Positions 60,002 to 64,000 of a DNA stretch of 64,000 nt are shown here, piece by piece. Location: positions 62,001 through 126,000 of the forward strand of contig CAZIFA010000002.1 of assembly GCA_964539025.1 (NCBI GenBank). The letters are read 5' to 3'. Positions within the stretch are counted from its first letter, which is position 1, and each line of letters starts with the position of its first letter. This stretch comes from Micavibrio_A sp964539025. GTDB lineage: Bacteria; Pseudomonadota; Alphaproteobacteria; Micavibrionales; Micavibrionaceae. The notes under the pieces are model-generated. The model was not told the origin of the DNA and did not search any database. It saw only the letters and a program-made list of their open reading frames with translations. A program made the position numbers and the translations under genes.

Positions 60002-60778
60002 TTAGTTGCCGTAGTCCGGAATTTCCGGGCCCGATGCCGTCGATGGATCCATATCGTTGACCAGAGCCTGACGGCGCTGATAGTAGGCGCTACGGATTGC
60101 GGCATAGTAATCGAACGAGTTGCGACGCAGATCGTCGATAATATCGAGCATTTCTTCGCGAGAATCCAGGATACTGACGCCCACGCGTGTGTAGTGCAGC
60201 CATTCCAGATCATTGTTGAACATGTAAATGCGGACAGGGTCTGCAATTGTATCAACCAGCAAGCCTGTACCATCGCGTACCGTTGAAGGTCCAAGCAGAG
60301 GAATCATAACATACGGGCCATTGCCAACACCCCAGACAGCGAGGGTTTGTCCGAAATCTTCCGGCTCATAAGGAATACCGCCCATATCTGCGACATCGAA
60401 GAGACCGCCAACGCCGAGCAGCGTATTAATCACCAAACGGCCTGTCGCATTGGCAAAGCCTTCAAAATCGCCTTGCAAAAGCTGGTTACCCATGGTGATC
60501 GGGGATTTTAAGTTGCGCAGGAAATTGCGCACGCTGTTGCGCACGGGCTTGGGCGTAACATAGCGATAGCCGCGAGCCACAGGCTCCAGAACGGCTTTGT
60601 CGATGCCTTCGTTGATAGAGAGCATGACACGGTTCGCGCCCTCGAACGGATCGCTTATTTGCTCGCCGCCCGCCGTGATTTCTTCACCGGTTCCGGTGGT
60701 GGCACAACCTGCTACTCCCAGCGTCACTATGACAGCGGCCAGAAGGGACAGCATTTTTATGTATTTGATATTCTTCAT
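60002..60778 (-). CDS. mlaA: Outer-membrane lipoprotein MlaA (VacJ)
   Basis: Removes mislocalised phospholipids from the outer leaflet of the outer membrane and hands them to MlaC. 258 residues with a lipobox ending at Cys25 (TLGVAGCATTG). The body has DPFEGANRVMLSINEGID, RNFLRNLKSPITMGNQLLQG, EDFGQTLAVWGVGNGPYVMI and PLLGPSTVRDGTG, all standard for MlaA. The frame is open from 60796, but the ATG at 60776-60778 gives the lipoprotein signal. It is transcribed before mlaC; the gap between them holds the hairpin at 59911-59948. Confidence 0.94.
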   Translation of the reverse strand: MKNIKYIKMLSLLAAVIVTLGVAGCATTGTGEEITAGGEQISDPFEGANRVMLSINEGIDKAVLEPVARGYRYVTPKPVRNSVRNFLRNLKSPITMGNQLLQGDFEGFANATGRLVINTLLGVGGLFDVADMGGIPYEPEDFGQTLAVWGVGNGPYVMIPLLGPSTVRDGTGLLVDTIADPVRIYMFNNDLEWLHYTRVGVSILDSREEMLDIIDDLRRNSFDYYAAIRSAYYQRRQALVNDMDPSTASGPEIPDYGN

Positions 60779-60921
60779 CTCTCTAACAATCCCCATCAGA
60801 TAACTTAACTGAAGGCTCAGCCTATCAAATGACCGTTTAAAGGCCGTTAACCATATTTCGAATTCGATCTATTATTCTGAAAAATAAGGATTTTCCCGTA
60901 CTTCTCTCTATAATATTGGCA

Positions 60922-60949
60922 AAGATACACGCACTTATCTTCAAATCAA
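60922..60949 (-). promoter_or_regulatory. Possible promoter for mlaA
   Basis: On the minus strand TTGATT (60944-60949) and TATCTT (60922-60927) are spaced 16 bases. Two tandem AAATCAACGG units overlap the -35 side (60943-60963). The leader to mlaA would be ~140 bases. Weak evidence. Confidence 0.3.
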
Positions 60950-60973
60950 CGGCAAATCAACGGTTTTTCAAAT

Positions 60974-62077
60974 TCATCCATCTTCTGTTGTAAGAATGAC
61001 ACTGACACCCAGCGATAAAGCAATCAAAGGTGGAAACCACGCCGCCAAAAGCACAGGAATCTGGTCGGACGCACCCAGGGCTTTGAGAAAGCTCGACGCG
61101 AAGAACATCAGGAATCCGATCACCACCCCGCCCGCGATCATGATGGCCGTCGGTTGAAACCTTGCCACCCGCAAGGATACAGTGGCCGCCAGAATAACCA
61201 TAGCTGCGAACAGGAGCGGTTCGGCAAGCAGGGTTTGAAAATGAATGCGCAGTTTGCGCGAATCAAACCCTGTCGCCTCCATGGTCCGGATGTACGACGG
61301 CAGGGTCCAGAACGGAGTCTGCTCGGGCGTGGAAAAACTGTCCTCGATCTCACTCACAGTTAGATTGGTCGCCAGCGTCTCCTGAGAAACCGCTATGGGC
61401 GGTTTACCGGACTTGTTGATCGTTACATTATGGAACGTCCATTGCCCCGGTTCGAGGATCGCAGTCTCGGAATCGATTCGCTTGATAAAATCGCCGTTAC
61501 GCTGGAAAAAGAAGGCGGTAACGTCGGTCAACTGCCATTCAGGCATTTTCACCTTCGCCGCATGAAGGATGACACCGCCATCTCCTGTTTTCTGACGAAG
61601 CCACAGGCCCTGTTCGCCGATCGAAACCGTGTTCTCCTTGACCTGTAGATACGCTGTTTCCAACATCTGATAACGCGTGATCAGCATCGCGCCGATCGGG
61701 TTGATTATTGTCATGTGAAACAGGCCTATCAGCATCGCAACGCCGACGATGGGACCCAGAAATTGCCATACCGATAAACCCGCCGCACGGACGATCACAA
61801 GCTCATGCCGCCGGACAAGAAACCAGAATGTGTACAGCGCGCTGAACAGGATCGCAAAAGGCAGGATGATCTGCCCGACATCGGGAAGTTTCAAAAGCCC
61901 CATCTGCAGCACGAGTGTAAAAGGAACATTCTCGAACTTCGCCGCGCGGCGCAGCAATTCGACCGTGTCAAACAGATAGACGATACCTAGCATGATGCCA
62001 AGCAGTTGGAAAAACGAGACCGTATAGGTGCGCGCCAAATACCGGCTCAACGTCGAAGGAAAGAAGCGTCTGATCAT
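60974..62077 (-). CDS. lptG: LPS export permease LptG
   Basis: Inner-membrane permease of the LptB2FG transporter, which pulls lipopolysaccharide out of the membrane. 367 residues with six helices, three at each end, around a periplasmic beta-jellyroll. The N-terminal SRYLARTYTVSFFQLLGIML and LPFAILFSALYTFWFLVRRH mark the family, and the end has LSLGVSVILTTEDG. LptG rather than LptF is assigned by order and by the N terminus. Its start overlaps the lptF stop by 4 bases, so the pair is translationally coupled. Confidence 0.92.
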   Translation of the reverse strand: MIRRFFPSTLSRYLARTYTVSFFQLLGIMLGIVYLFDTVELLRRAAKFENVPFTLVLQMGLLKLPDVGQIILPFAILFSALYTFWFLVRRHELVIVRAAGLSVWQFLGPIVGVAMLIGLFHMTIINPIGAMLITRYQMLETAYLQVKENTVSIGEQGLWLRQKTGDGGVILHAAKVKMPEWQLTDVTAFFFQRNGDFIKRIDSETAILEPGQWTFHNVTINKSGKPPIAVSQETLATNLTVSEIEDSFSTPEQTPFWTLPSYIRTMEATGFDSRKLRIHFQTLLAEPLLFAAMVILAATVSLRVARFQPTAIMIAGGVVIGFLMFFASSFLKALGASDQIPVLLAAWFPPLIALSLGVSVILTTEDG

Positions 62078-63198
62078 GCCATTCTCCGCATTCGCATCTT
62101 GATCATCGAACGGAATTTATCCGACCCCGGATTCAAAAGATAATACCCACCGAACAACGGAATAAAGACTAAAAGATACATTAAAATCAATCCCGGTGTG
62201 CCTTCCTTGGCAAGATTGTAGCAGACCAGATACAACCCCTGCAGAACGATGACGCCGCCGCTCGCTGCCACGATGCGCCAGCCAAGACCGCGCCGATCCA
62301 TAGGCCCCAGCATCAGGCAACATAGCGATACCAGCGTGAAGGTAATGGCAAGAAACGGACTGACGACCCGGCGGTGCGCTTCGACGTGAAACTCGCGCAG
62401 CATTTTCGGATTCGATCGGATTGAATTATCCGGATTCATAAGTTCTATCAGCGTCCGCTCATCCGGCTCACGCCAGCGCTGGCGCACGGGTCCCGATTCC
62501 GGCAGATCCAGCGAATAACGTTCAAAATCTAAACGACTGAGCGCACCGGTTGCGGGGTTATATTCCTGACGCGATCCGTCATAGACGATAACTTGTTGCC
62601 CTTCATTGTCGCTGACCACCACACCGCGCTTGGCAAGAATGGTAACGGGTAGTTTCGGGCTCTGACGCGAATCGTGAATCAGCAATCCTTCGAGTTCGCC
62701 ATCATTCTTGCGGTGATGAACATAGACGGTAAGATCCTTGCCGATCGCATTGAAAATCCCATCGCGCAACAACAGGCTGGAATATTCCGCCTTGATGGAA
62801 ACGCGCATCGTTTGCATTTTCGAAAGCGACATCGGCGCGAGCCATGATGTGATCAAAAAGACGATGGCGGTGACGACAGCCGCGAGTTGCAGAGCGGGTT
62901 GCGATAAACGCAACGGCGACATCCCCGAAGAACGCATCACCACCATCTCCGAATCCGCCGTCATGCGATTGTAGATAAACACCGTGGAGATCATCAGCGC
63001 GATGGGCAGGATCACCTCGAAAAAGCGCGGCATAGCGAGGAATGTCAGAACGAAAAACGAAAAACTCGACGCGCCGGAATTGATAATGAGTTCTAAAAAC
63101 CGCAAAGACTGGGTCAGCATGATAACGGACGCCAAGGATAGCGCCGTGAACAGCGTGGCCCATAAAAGATTTTTCAGAAGGTATCGGTCAAAAACCAT
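62074..63198 (-). CDS. lptF: LPS export permease LptF
   Basis: Partner of LptG in the LPS exporter. 374 residues with the same layout: FDRYLLKNLLWATLFTALSL at the start, then FFEVILPIALMISTVFIYNR, the periplasmic domain (LAKRGVVVSDNEGQQVIVYDGS), EFHVEAHRRVVSPFLAITFT and a C-terminal helix group with GPMDRRGLGWRIVAASGG. It is the first gene of lptF-lptG and is divergent from pepA over 99 bp, an arrangement found in many proteobacteria. Confidence 0.93.
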   Translation of the reverse strand: MVFDRYLLKNLLWATLFTALSLASVIMLTQSLRFLELIINSGASSFSFFVLTFLAMPRFFEVILPIALMISTVFIYNRMTADSEMVVMRSSGMSPLRLSQPALQLAAVVTAIVFLITSWLAPMSLSKMQTMRVSIKAEYSSLLLRDGIFNAIGKDLTVYVHHRKNDGELEGLLIHDSRQSPKLPVTILAKRGVVVSDNEGQQVIVYDGSRQEYNPATGALSRLDFERYSLDLPESGPVRQRWREPDERTLIELMNPDNSIRSNPKMLREFHVEAHRRVVSPFLAITFTLVSLCCLMLGPMDRRGLGWRIVAASGGVIVLQGLYLVCYNLAKEGTPGLILMYLLVFIPLFGGYYLLNPGSDKFRSMIKMRMRRMA

Positions 63199-63297
63199 GG
63201 ATGCACGGGCTGGCTTATGGGCTAAATTGCGTTATGATATCTACATAAACGGATATTGCCCGTTCGTCCATCCACCGCTAAGTAGAAAAGACCCTTC

Positions 63298-64000
63298 ATG
63301 AGCACAGCTTTTAGCCTTTCTTTCACCAAATCCCCGAAAGCGAAAACCGATACGGTCGTCGTGTTTGCCACCGATAAAAACAAGCTTTTGCCATCCGCAG
63401 CCGCCCTAGACAAAAAATCGGGCGGATTGATCTCGGCTGCCGTGGAGATGCGTGAGAATTTCAAGGGCCGTCATGGCGACACCCTCACGGTCATTCTGCC
63501 CAAGGCAGCAGGTTATAAACAGGCGTTGTTGATAGGTCTGGGGGAGCCCAAAAAACTCGATGCGCTAACCTACGAAAATGCGGGGGGTAAAACCTTCATG
63601 GCGCTCAAGGCCATCTCCGCCGTCAATGCCGCCATCTTATTCGACACCTCGAAAGAAGACGGGTTAAAAGAGGCCGATTCCATTGCAGCATACGCCTCCG
63701 GACTGCGCCTTCGCGACTATAGTTTTGATAAGTACAAGTCACAATCTAAAAAGGATAAATCCGGGGACGGTAAAAAATATACTGGCCCAAAGGAAATCAC
63801 GATTGTGAACGCCACCTCTGCCGCTGCTTCCAAGGCGTACGACGAATATGACGCCATCGCAAAAGGCGTTCTGTTCGCCCGCGATCTGGTCAACGAGGTG
63901 CCCAACGTCCTCTATCCCGATAGCTACGCCAACATTCTGCAAAAAGAATTAAAACCACTCGGCGTACAGGTCGAGATTATGGATGAAAAGAGAATGATCA
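63298..64000 (+). CDS. pepA: Leucyl aminopeptidase, N-terminal part (cut by window edge)
   Basis: Cytosolic M17 aminopeptidase; the 234 residues visible are the N-terminal macro-like domain and the start of the catalytic domain. Landmarks are ALLIGLGEPKKLDALTYENA (~residues 76-95) and the conserved FARDLVNEVPNVLYPDSYA linker (~197-215). The metal ligands lie beyond the window. A Lys/Ser/Asp-rich insert (KYKSQSKKDKSGDGKKY) near 145-160 looks like a loop. The ATG at 63298 is the first start after the lptF divergent promoter region. The neighbouring lptFG supports the call. Confidence 0.9.
   Translation, partial: MSTAFSLSFTKSPKAKTDTVVVFATDKNKLLPSAAALDKKSGGLISAAVEMRENFKGRHGDTLTVILPKAAGYKQALLIGLGEPKKLDALTYENAGGKTFMALKAISAVNAAILFDTSKEDGLKEADSIAAYASGLRLRDYSFDKYKSQSKKDKSGDGKKYTGPKEITIVNATSAAASKAYDEYDAIAKGVLFARDLVNEVPNVLYPDSYANILQKELKPLGVQVEIMDEKRMI

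Noticed and set aside
1..64000. tRNA, rRNA, transposase, integrase, phage or CRISPR genes
   Set aside because: I looked in the gaps and reading frames and saw none that could be supported.

Overview
The window reads as one chromosomal segment of an alphaproteobacterium. The main markers are a ~1,600-residue NAD-dependent glutamate dehydrogenase, an aa3-type cytochrome c oxidase locus with the small CoxF-like and DUF983 proteins, an ECF sigma factor paired with a ChrR-like anti-sigma factor, an FzlA-like GST-fold protein, and an IalB-like secreted protein. The species cannot be fixed from sequence alone. DotA/TraY-like genes in a free chromosome of this type would fit environmental or host/prey-associated lineages, but that is inference. 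No tRNA, rRNA, CRISPR array, transposase or phage gene was recognised.

Layout. 1-1.9 kb: two secreted proteins on the minus strand (one cut by the window edge, one DUF4402-like) and a proline-rich AMIN-domain lipoprotein. 2-9.5 kb: NAD-glutamate dehydrogenase, an orphan AT-richer gene, ubiA and rsmE. 9.7-22.3 kb: the respiratory oxidase locus. coxB-coxA end at a terminator, then comes a 5 kb block (repeat protein, internally duplicated membrane protein, ilvA, APH-type kinase, small membrane protein), and the assembly genes resume as ctaB-coxF-SDR-ctaG-coxC-DUF983-surf1-NUDIX. 22.4-33.5 kb: M23 peptidase, IalB-like protein, ECF sigma/ChrR-like pair with a recognisable self-promoter, aminotransferase, an orphan gene, acetoacetyl-CoA synthetase, DsbD-like reductase with a secreted thioredoxin-fold partner, and a 54-residue protein. 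34-40.9 kb: PAS histidine kinase, SDR, FzlA-like protein, cytochrome b561-YceI fusion, rsmD-rluB and tadA. 40.9-50.5 kb: purD, putA, xseA, an orphan gene, two TerD-superfamily genes and ettA. 50.7-59.1 kb: three consecutive large DotA/TraY-like membrane proteins. 59.2-64 kb: mlaC-mlaA, lptG-lptF and the start of pepA.

How the genes fit together. PutA turns proline into glutamate and the large glutamate dehydrogenase turns glutamate into 2-oxoglutarate. With IlvA, an aminotransferase, acetoacetyl-CoA synthetase and an aa3 oxidase, this suggests aerobic growth on amino acids and ketone-type carbon. Envelope upkeep is well represented (MlaA/MlaC, LptF/LptG, M23 peptidase, DsbD, lipoproteins). 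RsmD, RluB, RsmE, TadA and EttA serve the ribosome and tRNA.

The most unusual region is the DotA/TraY-like triplet. Three divergent paralogues sit head to tail with 22-39 bp gaps and a bidirectional terminator behind them, and no other type IVB secretion gene is visible in the window. They share a core of membrane segments, a GWxGAGxWxNxIA motif and three aligned cysteines. A second notable signal is a small family of palindromic intergenic elements with TGTCAT...ATGACA ends; two of them are exactly 68 bp long and one is a nested 121 bp inverted repeat.
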